Shown: one piece after another, positions 25,218 through 32,748 of the stretch
How the letters are laid out: each line of letters opens with the position of its first letter
Numbering within the stretch: position 1 is the first letter of the stretch
Source: a virus
Length of the DNA stretch: 50,514 nucleotides
Virus record (IMG/VR): IMGVR_UViG_3300012920_000060
Coordinates: 1-50,514 of that record
Reading direction: 5' to 3' (one strand)
The notes under the pieces: model-generated
Told to the model about the DNA's origin: nothing
Database searches by the model: none
Seen by the model: the letters and a program-made list of their open reading frames with translations, nothing else
Made by a program: the position numbers and the translations under genes

Positions 25218-26929
25218 TATATTTTAAATCATGTGAGTGGAAGAATTTCCTCTCTACTGGTAATGACCCTATAAAAGTTCAATTAGATAAAAATCCAACA
25301 ACACTAATCGTTGGTCAAAATGGAGCAGGTAAATCTACATTATTAGATGCATTATCTTTTGCTATATTTGGTAAACCACATAGAGATATTAAGAAGGACC
25401 AAATGATTAACAGCATCAATAAGAAAGGTGCTGTAGTCGAAGTTGAGTTTACCGTAGGAGTTGCAGACTTTAAAATTGTCAGAGGAATCAAACCAAATAA
25501 GTTTGAGATTTGGCAAAATGGTAATTTAATCAATCAGTCATCAAATGTTAGGGATTATCAAAAGTTCCTAGAACAAAATATACTTAAGCTTAACCATAAA
25601 TCTTTTCACCAGGTTGTAGTTCTTGGTAGTAGTTCATTCATTCCATTTATGCAGTTACCAGCATGGTCAAGAAGAAATATAGTTGAGGACCTTTTAGATA
25701 TAAGCATATTTGCTAAGATGAATATGTTGTTAAAGGAAAGAAACAATAAGATAAGAGACCAGCTGGCTGATATAAACCATCAGATTGATATTGCTAAAAC
25801 CAAGATTGATGCACAAACAAAATACATAAAAGGTTTGCAAGAACTAAATGATGACCAAATTGAAAAGAAGAAAGATAGTATCGAAGTTCATAAGATAGAG
25901 ATTAACAACTTATTTGAAGAAAGCAAAAAGCTAGGTAAGAATCTTTCAGCCTCAATATCTGCGGAAGAAAAACAAAGTAATCAACTGGTTAAGAAGATAT
26001 CACAGTTAGATTCCTATGACATATCATTTAACCAAAAGATAAAAGACATGGTTACTGAAAGTAGGTTCTATGAAGAGAATGATAATTGTCCAACGTGTGA
26101 ACAGGATATTGATGATGAATTGAAAAAGACTAAGATAGAGTTTATAAAGAATAAAGCTCAAGAGATTCAAAAAGCCAAGAGTGACCTTCAGAAAAACATA
26201 AAAGAAATAAAGGCTGAGCAATCACAATCATCTAATAATTTAAATAAGCTTAGGCAAAAGCAACAAAGAATCAACAGCAATAATGACTCAATTGCTTTAC
26301 TTCAAAAAGAAGTGGATAGAATTCAAAATGAGATTAATGTATTACAGGGTCAGTCGGGCGATATCTCTAAAGCAAAGAGAGAATTAAATTCTTTTAGAAA
26401 AAAGAAAGACAAATCAACTGAAACAAAACTTTCTTATGTAGAGGAAAGAACATACAATGAAGTAATCGGTGAAATGTTAAAAGACACTGGTATTAAAACT
26501 AAAGTTATAAAACAATACTTACCTGTTATGAATAGATTAATTAATCAGTATCTCCAGGTATTAGACTTTTTTGTATCATTCCACCTTGATGAAAATTTTA
26601 ATGAAACTATTCGTTCTAGGCATCGTGATAGTTTTAACTATGCTTCATTTTCAGAAGGAGAAAAACAAAGAATTGATTTATCATTACTATTTACATGGAG
26701 GCAAATTGCTAAAATGAAAAACAGTGCCTCATCAAACTTATTAATATTAGATGAAACTTTTGACTCAAGTTTAGATTTTGATGGGATTGATAATTTAACA
26801 AAGATATTAGATACGATGGACGACGGAAGCAATGTTTTCATCATATCACATAAAGGAGATGTTTTAGAGAATAAGTTTAGGAACAAAATTGAGTTCTTTA
26901 AAGATAGAAACTTTTCCAAGATTAAGTAA
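25214..26929 (+). CDS. gp46: Recombination endonuclease subunit gp46 (SbcC/Rad50-like)
   Basis: SMC-like ATPase. Walker A GQNGAGKST (residues 34-42), a long coiled coil interrupted near residue 295 by the zinc hook NCPTCEQ, then the ABC signature SFSEGEKQRIDLSLLF and Walker B LLILDETFDSSLD. 571 residues is normal (T4: 560). Partner of gp47. The gene ends 2 bp before the palindromic operator of the AAA+ gene. Confidence 0.96.
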   Translation: MIYFKSCEWKNFLSTGNDPIKVQLDKNPTTLIVGQNGAGKSTLLDALSFAIFGKPHRDIKKDQMINSINKKGAVVEVEFTVGVADFKIVRGIKPNKFEIWQNGNLINQSSNVRDYQKFLEQNILKLNHKSFHQVVVLGSSSFIPFMQLPAWSRRNIVEDLLDISIFAKMNMLLKERNNKIRDQLADINHQIDIAKTKIDAQTKYIKGLQELNDDQIEKKKDSIEVHKIEINNLFEESKKLGKNLSASISAEEKQSNQLVKKISQLDSYDISFNQKIKDMVTESRFYEENDNCPTCEQDIDDELKKTKIEFIKNKAQEIQKAKSDLQKNIKEIKAEQSQSSNNLNKLRQKQQRINSNNDSIALLQKEVDRIQNEINVLQGQSGDISKAKRELNSFRKKKDKSTETKLSYVEERTYNEVIGEMLKDTGIKTKVIKQYLPVMNRLINQYLQVLDFFVSFHLDENFNETIRSRHRDSFNYASFSEGEKQRIDLSLLFTWRQIAKMKNSASSNLLILDETFDSSLDFDGIDNLTKILDTMDDGSNVFIISHKGDVLENKFRNKIEFFKDRNFSKIK

Positions 26930-26931
26930 TG

Positions 26932-27001
26932 TTACAGTTATGTAAATTTTTTCATAAATATGAAAATAATTGTTTACATTTGGAAAACAACATGGTATAA
27001 T
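26932..27001 (+). promoter_or_regulatory. Early promoter with upstream palindromic operator (copy B)
   Basis: Palindrome TTACA-GTTA-TGTAA (26932-26945), then TTTACA (26973-26978), 17 bp, TATAAT (26996-27001). The distance from palindrome to -35 is 27 bp, as in copy A. After the -10, the run AGATAGTATAAATTAATG, then ATAAGGAGTA, is repeated almost exactly in copy C at 47236-47265. Confidence 0.8.
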
Positions 27002-27037
27002 AGATAGTATAAATTAATGATAAGGAGTATTTATATT

Positions 27038-28207
27038 ATGAAAATATCATCTAAAATGATCTTAACTGAATTGGTAAAAAGATATCCCGACCAAACTCAG
27101 TTTCGTAAACAACAAATTGTGGATACAGGAAAATCATTAGGTTACACTGGTAAAGACTGGTACCCTTTAATGACTAAAGAAAATAGAGTCAAAATTGGTA
27201 CCTATGATTTAGCTGGTCTGATTGAGCCAATCATGGCTACACAGGCACCAATTAGTAATACGGTGGTTACACCTAAGGAAACTACTACTATGCAATCAAT
27301 AGTGAATGAAGAAAAAACATTTGCTGAAGCCGACCCAAGCTTTGTACCTTGGGGTTCATACCATGATATCGTAAAGATTGTAAAATCTGGTATGTTCTAT
27401 CCTACTTACATATCTGGTTTATCAGGTAATGGTAAAACATTTATGGTTGAGCAAGCCTGTGCTAAGCTTAAAAGAGAATTCATAAGAGTTCAAATTAACC
27501 CTGAAACTGATGAGGATGATTTGCTCGGTGGGTTCAGATTAATCAATGGTGAAACTGTGTTCTCTAAAGGACCAGTTCTTAAAGCCATGGAAAACGGAGC
27601 AATCCTTTTACTAGATGAGATTGATAGAGCAACTAATAAAATTATGTGTCTTCAAGGGATCCTAGAAGGTAAGCCTGTTTTGGTTAAGAAAACTGGTGAG
27701 GTTGTAAAACCAACCGAAGGATTTAATGTTATAGCTACAGCTAACACTAAAGGTAAAGGTTCTGATGATGGAAGATTTACTGCAGCTTCTATAATTGATG
27801 ATGCTTTCCTAGAAAGATTTACAGTATCAGTTGACCAAAAGTTCCCTACCGTGGTTACTGAAAAGAAAATTGTTTTAAAGCATATGGATAAGTTTGGTAA
27901 AACAGATGAAGACTTTGCTGATAAACTAGTTAACTGGGCTGACATCATAAGAAAAACTTTCTATGATGATGGTGTTGATGAAGTCATCTCAACAAGAAGA
28001 CTATGCCACATATCACAAACTTTCTCAATCTTTGACAACAAAGAGAAAGCAATAGATTTATGTATCTCTAGATTTGATGAAGATACTAAAGCAGCTTTCT
28101 TGGATTTATACTCTAAGATTGATGCTGACCCACAGGTCTTCAACAAACCAGATGTTGAAGAAGTAACTGACCAACCGGAGGATTTACAAGATGAATTTGA
28201 ATCTTAA
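27038..28207 (+). CDS. cobS: MoxR/CobS-like AAA+ ATPase
   Basis: 389 residues from the ATG at 27038, which has an AAGGAG site about 10 nt upstream; the ATG at 27017 precedes that site. Walker A is GLSGNGKT (127-134), Walker B ILLLDEID (189-196), with CobS-like PETDEDDLLGGFRLING between, and ATANTKG as sensor 1. The N-terminal 70 residues resemble a small DNA- or partner-binding domain. Cyanophage homologues are named CobS, but MoxR-type ATPases commonly work with VWA proteins, and one with a matching promoter is at 17109. A joint remodelling role is the likelier one. Confidence 0.82.
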   Translation: MKISSKMILTELVKRYPDQTQFRKQQIVDTGKSLGYTGKDWYPLMTKENRVKIGTYDLAGLIEPIMATQAPISNTVVTPKETTTMQSIVNEEKTFAEADPSFVPWGSYHDIVKIVKSGMFYPTYISGLSGNGKTFMVEQACAKLKREFIRVQINPETDEDDLLGGFRLINGETVFSKGPVLKAMENGAILLLDEIDRATNKIMCLQGILEGKPVLVKKTGEVVKPTEGFNVIATANTKGKGSDDGRFTAASIIDDAFLERFTVSVDQKFPTVVTEKKIVLKHMDKFGKTDEDFADKLVNWADIIRKTFYDDGVDEVISTRRLCHISQTFSIFDNKEKAIDLCISRFDEDTKAAFLDLYSKIDADPQVFNKPDVEEVTDQPEDLQDEFES

Positions 28208-28583
28208 GGATTTATCTTCCGTACAAATCATAGACGAAAAACCATTTCTATTTCATAGGAATGGTTTCGTTATTGATGGTAAAACTATGAAAAGGTGCGG
28301 TTGGAAAAATAAGAATGGTTATACTTTCTTTGGTAATCAACAGTCACTACATAGGTGGATGATACGAGTATTTACTGACTGGGGTAAACAACCTACGCCA
28401 AAAAACTTTCCTGGTGGTTATAAAGCCTGGAAACAATTAAATGGTGAAGAAAGAATGAATTTCTATTGGGACTGGGGTGTAGCCGACCATGTACGTGGTT
28501 TGTCCAATGGAAATGGTATTGATAATTTACAATTTTTATCAGGAAAAGAAAACTCTAAAAAAGGTAATAAAATAGATGAATAA
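28191..28583 (+). CDS. HNH-like endonuclease or derivative
   Basis: 130 residues; GGAGG lies 10 nt before the ATG, inside the end of the AAA+ gene. The C-terminus, VADHVRGLSNGNGIDNLQFL followed by SGKENSKKGNK, matches the second half of HNH homing-type nucleases (D-H, then N-x-I-x-N-L, then K-E-N). The first catalytic His would be H100. The N-terminal part is rich in Trp and aromatic residues (FFGNQQSLHRWMIRVF). It is encoded in line with the operon rather than inside another gene. It could be an active nicking enzyme or a domesticated DNA-binding protein. Confidence 0.55.
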   Translation: MNLNLKDLSSVQIIDEKPFLFHRNGFVIDGKTMKRCGWKNKNGYTFFGNQQSLHRWMIRVFTDWGKQPTPKNFPGGYKAWKQLNGEERMNFYWDWGVADHVRGLSNGNGIDNLQFLSGKENSKKGNKIDE

Positions 28584-28851
28584 ACCAAACTACAAGTTTA
28601 GCGAAGGAGCAATTATAAAAGAGCTCCAGACCTATATTGATAAAACTTATGATGGACATTACTCTAAAAATAAGTTTCAATCAACTGAATTTATTTCTGA
28701 CTGTGGTCATGGTATCGGTTTCTCTATCGGAAACATACTTAAGTATGCTCAACGATACGGGAAAAAAGGTACCAGAGAAGACCATCGAAAAGATTTAATG
28801 AAGGTATTGCATTATGCAATTATTGCTTTACACGAGCATGACAAAAAATAA
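28576..28851 (+). CDS. DUF3310-like phage protein
   Basis: 91 residues overlapping the previous gene by 8 bp. The pattern GFSIGNILKYAQRYGKKG, then DHRKDLMKVLHYAIIAL, is the DUF3310 signature, found in many phages and related to part of T7 gp1.7, which is a nucleotide kinase. The N-terminal half has DKTYDGHYSKN. Role in nucleotide metabolism is a family-level guess. The next promoter (28855) begins immediately after the stop codon. Confidence 0.65.
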   Translation: MNKPNYKFSEGAIIKELQTYIDKTYDGHYSKNKFQSTEFISDCGHGIGFSIGNILKYAQRYGKKGTREDHRKDLMKVLHYAIIALHEHDKK

Positions 28852-28854
28852 TTG

Positions 28855-28883
28855 TTTACATATACCCGAATGTGTGGTATAAT
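28855..28883 (+). promoter_or_regulatory. Early promoter of gene 45
   Basis: TTTACA (28855-28860), 17 bp, TATAAT (28878-28883) with TGTGG before it. The spacer opens TATACCC as at uvsY. A short leader contains AAAAGGAAA before the ATG at 28908. Confidence 0.85.
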
Positions 28884-28907
28884 ATACAATAAAGAAAAGG
28901 AAATATT

Positions 28908-29603
28908 ATGATTATATCTGAAGAAACTTTAGAAGTTCTAAAGAACTTTGCAACAATTAATCCTAACATTGTATTTAAACCTGGATTTGAAATTAAGACT
29001 ATATCGGAAGCTAAAACTATTCTTGCATCGTCAAAGATAGTAGAAGATTTTCAAAAAGAGTTTGGAGTCTATGACTTAAACGAATTCTTATCAGTATATA
29101 ATCTTATTGAAACTCCTCAACTGGACTTTGAAGAAAAGGCAGTGGTTATTAAAAATAATGTTGCTGGAGCTAAGGTACCAATTCAACAGTCGGTTAGATA
29201 TTTTTTCTCCGACCCAGAAATACTTACAACTCCGCAAAAGGATATTCAAATGCCTAATGCAGAACTTGGCGTCAATATTGAAGAAGATGTTTTAAATCAA
29301 ATTCGTAGAGCCGCATCTGTACTAGGACACAATGAACTTTCAATCAAAGGTGATAATGGTGTTGTCACAGCATCAGTTGTAGATACTAAAGATGCTACAT
29401 CTAATCATTTTGAGATTGAGTTAGACAGAGATAATTCATGTAAGAATGAATTTAACTTTGTTGTTAGTATTCCTAACCTTAAATTACTACCAGGTGATTA
29501 CTTTGTAAGTATATCTTCTAAGCTAATCTCTAACTGGACTAATAGTAATTATCCGGTGGAATATTTCATTGCACTTGAGAAAAACTCAGTGTTCAATGTA
29601 TAA
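28908..29603 (+). CDS. gp45: Sliding clamp gp45
   Basis: 231 residues matching T4 gp45 (228), the trimeric processivity clamp that also activates late transcription. Family segments are LEVLKNFATINPNIVFKPG near the start, FGVYDLNEFLSVYNL, and the C-terminal LLPGDYFVSISSKLISNW with YPVEYFIALE. It heads a group with clamp loader genes 44 and 62 and regA, in the T4 order 45-44-62-regA-43. Confidence 0.95.
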   Translation: MIISEETLEVLKNFATINPNIVFKPGFEIKTISEAKTILASSKIVEDFQKEFGVYDLNEFLSVYNLIETPQLDFEEKAVVIKNNVAGAKVPIQQSVRYFFSDPEILTTPQKDIQMPNAELGVNIEEDVLNQIRRAASVLGHNELSIKGDNGVVTASVVDTKDATSNHFEIELDRDNSCKNEFNFVVSIPNLKLLPGDYFVSISSKLISNWTNSNYPVEYFIALEKNSVFNV

Positions 29604-29606
29604 ATA
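29599..29606 (+). promoter_or_regulatory. T4-type late promoter TATAAATA before the 86-aa gene
   Basis: An exact TATAAATA overlapping the gene 45 stop codon. A start near 29612 leaves a leader of about 25 nt with GGGAG before the ATG at 29637, so this small gene can be expressed late, separately from its replication neighbours. Confidence 0.65.
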
Positions 29607-29636
29607 TAATTACTTAAACATGCATGGGAGTAAATT

Positions 29637-29897
29637 ATGGCAGAAGAAGTGAATAACGCTGAACCAGTTCAACCAGAACCAGTTCAACTATCACTGCAGG
29701 ATATTGCAACTTGTGTACAAATTGTCGACTTATGTTCGAAGAGAGGTTCTTTTGAAGGACCTGAACTAGAAGTTGTCGGTGGTTTACGTACAAGGTTAGT
29801 AAATTTTGTACAGGCTAATCAGCCTGCTGAAGAACCTGCAGCCGAAGGTCAAGTACCTGAAGTTGAAGCTGAGCCTGTTGAAGAAGACAGCAAGTAA
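29637..29897 (+). CDS. Conserved small acidic protein of unknown function
   Basis: 86 residues. A conserved core, SLQDIATCVQIVDLCSKRGSF followed by EGPELEVVGGLRTRLVNFV (residues about 18-56), is flanked by Pro/Glu/Val-rich, probably disordered ends. Homologues seem common in marine T4-like phages, but no function is known to me. It has a late promoter and lies between clamp and clamp-loader genes, unlike T4, where 45 and 44 are adjacent. Confidence 0.6.
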   Translation: MAEEVNNAEPVQPEPVQLSLQDIATCVQIVDLCSKRGSFEGPELEVVGGLRTRLVNFVQANQPAEEPAAEGQVPEVEAEPVEEDSK

Positions 29898-29902
29898 ACC
29901 TG

Positions 29903-29923
29903 GAGAGGGAGCAATTCCCTCTC
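29903..29923 (+). other. Hairpin between the 86-aa gene and gene 44
   Basis: GAGAGGGA and TCCCTCTC form an 8-bp stem around a GCAAT loop, directly after the stop codon. The following bases, TAATTATT, are not a proper T-run, so it is either a weak terminator or an mRNA 3'-end barrier or processing signal limiting readthrough into gene 44. Confidence 0.5.
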
Positions 29924-29944
29924 TAATTATTGAGATTTTATATT

Positions 29945-30880
29945 ATGAAAGAATACCTATGGGTAGAAAAGTATAGACCACATAAAATACAAGATTGTGT
30001 TCTATCACCAGAACTGTTAAAAACATTTAACAAAATTATTGCAACCAGGGAAATCCAAAACATGCTTTTTACTGGTACAGCTGGAGTCGGTAAGACAACA
30101 GTTGCCAAAGCATTATGCAATGAACTAGACCTTGATTATTTAATCATCAATGGTTCCGAAGAAGGTAACATTGATACATTAAGAAACAAGATAAAACAAT
30201 TTGCTAGCACTGTATCTCTACAGGGTGGCTATAAAGTTGTCATATTAGATGAGGCTGATTATCTTAATCCTCAATCAACACAACCCGCTTTACGTGGATT
30301 CATAGAGGAATTCTCGGCTAACTGTAGGTTTATATTTACATGCAACTTTAAAAATAGAATTATAGAGCCATTACATTCAAGATGTTCTGTTATTGAGTTC
30401 CTTATTCCTAAAGCCTTAAAACAAAAAATGGCTGCAAAGATGATGGAGCGACTTGGCTTTATACTTACCAATGAAAGTGTAACCTATGAAGAACCAGTTC
30501 TTGCTGAACTGATTATGAAACACTTTCCAGATTTCAGAAGAACAATTAATGAATTACAAAGATATGGTACATCGGGTACTATTGATTCAGGTATACTAAT
30601 AAATGTATCAGATATCTCAATCAATTCATTAATGAATGCTCTAAAGATTAAAGATTTTAAAAAGATGCGTCAATGGGTTGCTGATAATATTGACATTGAA
30701 CCAGCATCAATGTTCAGAAGCATATATGATAATATGAATGAACATGTAGAACCGGCCAGTGTGCCTCAGCTTGTTTTAATACTTGCTGATTATCAGTATA
30801 AGAATAGTTTTGTAGCTGACCATGAACTTAACATGGTTGCGTGTTTAACCGAAGTTATGGCAGGAGTCAAATTTAAATGA
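29945..30880 (+). CDS. gp44: Clamp loader large subunit gp44
   Basis: AAA+ subunit that with gp62 loads the gp45 clamp. 311 residues from the ATG at 29945 (T4: 319). The N-terminus KEYLWVEKYRPHKIQDCVL is diagnostic. Walker A GTAGVGKT (44-51), Walker B VVILDEADYL, and the SRC motif LHSRCSVIEF follow. Initiation at 29945 rather than the TTG at 29930 agrees with the family start. The stop overlaps the next small gene (ATGA). Confidence 0.96.
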   Translation: MKEYLWVEKYRPHKIQDCVLSPELLKTFNKIIATREIQNMLFTGTAGVGKTTVAKALCNELDLDYLIINGSEEGNIDTLRNKIKQFASTVSLQGGYKVVILDEADYLNPQSTQPALRGFIEEFSANCRFIFTCNFKNRIIEPLHSRCSVIEFLIPKALKQKMAAKMMERLGFILTNESVTYEEPVLAELIMKHFPDFRRTINELQRYGTSGTIDSGILINVSDISINSLMNALKIKDFKKMRQWVADNIDIEPASMFRSIYDNMNEHVEPASVPQLVLILADYQYKNSFVADHELNMVACLTEVMAGVKFK

Positions 30881-31023
30881 CCCACGAATTGATAGAAAAA
30901 CATTTTAACGATAGAACAGAATATCACGTAGTTTTTATGGAAAATAAAATCATAAAAGCAAGTAAGGTATTTTTAATTAAAAAAGAAGCTGAGAGATACT
31001 TAAATTCTTTAGAGAAACCATGA
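30877..31023 (+). CDS. 48-aa protein between 44 and 62, unknown function
   Basis: A short gene (MTHELIEKHF...YLNSLEKP) joined by ATGA overlaps to gene 44 before it and gene 62 after it, so it is almost certainly translated. It is charged, with a predicted beta strand (YHVVFMENKIIKASKVFLI) and a helix with EAERYL. No family recognised. Confidence 0.6.
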   Translation: MTHELIEKHFNDRTEYHVVFMENKIIKASKVFLIKKEAERYLNSLEKP

Positions 31024-31400
31024 GTCCATTTGATTACTTAAACGCAATAAATCTAACCAAGAAAGATATCATGGTTGATGATATTGCAGAGAAAGAATAT
31101 AATTCATTTATAATAAATCGTGGATTATCATTCTTTACTGATACAGTATTGTATGCAAATGAAATGAATAGAAACCATCATATAGATAATCGTCTTCAAT
31201 TTGATTTTTTTATAAATATAATTAGAAAGAAAAAAAGATTCACGAAGTGGATTAAACCGCAAGAGATAAGTAACTTAGAACTTATCAAAGAATATTATGG
31301 GTATAGCAATCAAAAAGCTAAGTCCGTTTTATCATTATTAAGTGATGTTCAAATTGAAGAAATGAAACAAAGGATTAACAAAGGTGGACACAGAAAATAA
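31020..31400 (+). CDS. gp62: Clamp loader small subunit gp62
   Basis: 126 residues, shorter than T4 gp62 (187) but typical for marine relatives. SPFDYLNAINLTKKDIM at the start, then NSFIINRGLSFFTDTVLYANEMN, and KRFTKWIKPQE mark the family. It lies between 44 and regA as in T4. The ATG overlaps the upstream stop, keeping production tied to gp44. Confidence 0.92.
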   Translation: MSPFDYLNAINLTKKDIMVDDIAEKEYNSFIINRGLSFFTDTVLYANEMNRNHHIDNRLQFDFFINIIRKKKRFTKWIKPQEISNLELIKEYYGYSNQKAKSVLSLLSDVQIEEMKQRINKGGHRK

Positions 31401-31821
31401 CTCAGTAGCCAGTTGGCAACCAAACCAAATGCTTGAGGTGGTTCTTAACGAACCAGATGATTTCTTAAAGATTAGAGAAACTCTTACACGTATCGGTGTA
31501 GCATCAAGAAAAGACCAAAAACTTTTTCAATCTTGTCATATATTACACAAACAAGGTAGATACTTTATAGTTCATTTTAAAGAACTATTTTTATTAGATG
31601 GAAAGCCATCTAATTTATTAGAGAACGACCTACAACGTCGAAACACAATTGCTACATTACTAGCCGACTGGGGATTAGTAAACATTATTGAACCCGATAA
31701 TGCAAAAGACTTAGCTCCTCTGAGACAGATAAAGGTTATACCTTTTAAAGAAAAGTCTCAGTGGGAACTGTGCCCCAAATATAATATTGGAAATAGTAAT
31801 AATGCAGAAAAAAGTAAGTAA
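31384..31821 (+). CDS. regA: Translational repressor RegA
   Basis: RNA-binding repressor that blocks ribosome sites of many early phage messages. The body, LEVVLNEPDDFLKIRETLTRIG, SCHILHKQGRYFIVHFKELF, DWGLVNIIEP and WELCPKYNIGN, is very close to T4 RegA. A GTG at 31384 with AAGGA 8 nt upstream is taken as start and gives 145 residues; the T4 protein starts at the position of the ATG at 31429, which has no ribosome site here. The gene overlaps gene 62 by 17 bp. Confidence 0.93.
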   Translation: MDTENNSVASWQPNQMLEVVLNEPDDFLKIRETLTRIGVASRKDQKLFQSCHILHKQGRYFIVHFKELFLLDGKPSNLLENDLQRRNTIATLLADWGLVNIIEPDNAKDLAPLRQIKVIPFKEKSQWELCPKYNIGNSNNAEKSK

Positions 31822-31921
31822 ATATTTTAATGTATTTCATAAGTTTATGAAGTCTGGTAGATTACATAAAGTAATGAAAGTATCAGGATTAACTGAAAAA
31901 GAAAAACATCAATATGCTTAA
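31802..31921 (+). CDS. 39-aa basic protein overlapping regA, unknown function
   Basis: A short frame (MQKKVSKYFNVFHKFMK...HQYA) starting inside the last codons of regA and ending before the hsp20 late promoter. It is basic, with repeated short phrases (HKFMKSG and HKVMKVSG). No ribosome site is obvious and no relative was recognised, so it may not be real. Confidence 0.35.
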   Translation: MQKKVSKYFNVFHKFMKSGRLHKVMKVSGLTEKEKHQYA

Positions 31922-31938
31922 AGTAGCATATTAATATG

Positions 31939-31946
31939 TATAAATA
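31939..31946 (+). promoter_or_regulatory. T4-type late promoter TATAAATA of hsp20
   Basis: An exact TATAAATA; the start is expected near 31952, directly before the first leader hairpin, giving a leader of about 62 nt that consists of the two stem-loops and the ribosome site. Confidence 0.75.
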
Positions 31947-31954
31947 ATAGTTGA

Positions 31955-32005
31955 GAAATGCCGCATTGGGCGGGTTTCCACATAACCTTGCTATTTAATA
32001 GGAGG
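31955..32005 (+). promoter_or_regulatory. ROSE-like RNA thermometer candidate in the hsp20 leader
   Basis: Hairpin 1 (31955-31978): GAAAT pairs with GTTTC and CCGC with GCGG, with a bulged G and the loop ATTGG. Hairpin 2 (31986-32005): CCTT-G-CTAT, loop TTA, ATAG-GAGG. It pairs all of the AGGAGG ribosome site and leaves one bulged G in TTGCT. A TTGCT strand with a bulged G opposite the ribosome site is the defining feature of ROSE thermometers, which control small heat-shock genes in proteobacteria, including many alphaproteobacteria. Here it lies before a small heat-shock gene. Temperature response is inferred. Confidence 0.6.
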
Positions 32006-32013
32006 AAAATAAA

Positions 32014-32469
32014 ATGGTAAGAAATACTTTGAACGTTCCACGTTCACTATTCGTAGGCTTTGAGCCTTTATTAGACGAGCTAGAGAGAATTCACTCTGCT
32101 GGTAAATCAACCGAAAATAACTATCCACCTCACAATGTTGTGAAGATTGACGAGGAGAAGTTCTTGATAGAAATGGCTTTGGCCGGTTTCAAACAAGAAG
32201 ACATCTCGGTCGAGGTCAAGGACGGGATATTAAAGGTTAAAGGTGAAATGCCTAAAGACGAACGGGAATTTGCTTATAAAGGTATATCGTCCCGCAAATT
32301 TGAGAAGAGCTTCCGCCTCTCAGAATTTGTCGTAATAGACGGTGCTGACCTTCAGGATGGAATACTCGTGGTGTATGCCAGAGTTGAACTCCCAGAAGAG
32401 AAGCGTCCTAGGAAGATCAAAATAGGGTCTGCTGGGGCATCAACGAAGAAACAATTCCTTAAGGGGTAA
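32014..32469 (+). CDS. hsp20: Small heat-shock protein Hsp20 (IbpA-like)
   Basis: 151 residues with an alpha-crystallin domain: YPPHNVVKIDEEKFLIEMALAGF (in parts), DISVEVKDGILKVKG, FAYKGISSRKFEKSFRLSEF and ADLQDGILVVYARVELPEE. A C-terminal I-K-I provides the I-x-I motif that docks neighbouring subunits. sHsps hold unfolding proteins; marine T4-like phages often carry one, perhaps to help virion assembly. It is expressed from a late promoter with a thermosensor-like leader. Its codons (CGT, GTC, GAG, CTC) are richer in G+C than neighbours, suggesting later acquisition or strong expression. Confidence 0.95.
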   Translation: MVRNTLNVPRSLFVGFEPLLDELERIHSAGKSTENNYPPHNVVKIDEEKFLIEMALAGFKQEDISVEVKDGILKVKGEMPKDEREFAYKGISSRKFEKSFRLSEFVVIDGADLQDGILVVYARVELPEEKRPRKIKIGSAGASTKKQFLKG

Positions 32470-32525
32470 TTGTCAATTAGCGACACTCAGTAGATAGTTG
32501 GAACACTTTTTACTGGAGATAAATC

Positions 32526-32669
32526 ATGGCAGAACTACGTGCTTTACTAGCAAAACATGATGATATTGCTAAGACCTTAATAGAGATGATAGAAATGATA
32601 GTAATAATGGGAGCGATTGTCGGGTTAGCACCCGCCCTAATATGGCTATCAAGCTATGGTTCTTTATAG
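32526..32669 (+). CDS. 47-aa single-span membrane protein
   Basis: MAELRALLAKHDDIAK, then one hydrophobic helix (residues about 24-43, MIVIMGAIVGLAPALIWL). ACTGGAG lies 8 nt before the ATG. It follows hsp20 by 56 bp, has no promoter of its own and is closed by a strong terminator, so it is probably co-transcribed late with hsp20. Holin-like or membrane-modulating roles are possible but unsupported. Confidence 0.5.
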   Translation: MAELRALLAKHDDIAKTLIEMIEMIVIMGAIVGLAPALIWLSSYGSL

Positions 32670-32681
32670 GTCCTAAGTTTA

Positions 32682-32711
32682 GAGGGGGGTATTTTCCCCC
32701 CTCATTTTTTT
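32682..32711 (+). terminator. Rho-independent terminator after hsp20 unit
   Basis: GAGGGGGG, loop TATTTT, CCCCCCTC, then A and seven T. The T-run continues directly into the -35 box region of the gene 43 promoter, so the hsp20 unit ends exactly where the polymerase unit begins. Confidence 0.95.
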
Positions 32712-32712
32712 G

Positions 32713-32741
32713 TTTACATTATGAAAAAAGTGTGGTATAAT
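32713..32741 (+). promoter_or_regulatory. Early promoter of DNA polymerase gene 43
   Basis: TTTACA (32713-32718), 17 bp, TATAAT (32736-32741), with AAAAAGTGTGG before the -10, the same spacer end as at 35624. The start is expected at 32748 or so and the ATG is at 32749, so the polymerase message should be leaderless. Confidence 0.85.
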
Positions 32742-32748
32742 ATATAGT

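Noticed and set aside
27017-27037. Upstream ATG for the AAA+ ATPase
   Set aside because: It precedes the AAGGAG ribosome site that serves the ATG at 27038.
17109-28207. Cobalamin biosynthesis pathway (CobS/CobT)
   Set aside because: Only the AAA+ and VWA-type proteins are present, with a metalloprotease motif; no other cobalamin gene is visible, so a pathway claim is not supported.
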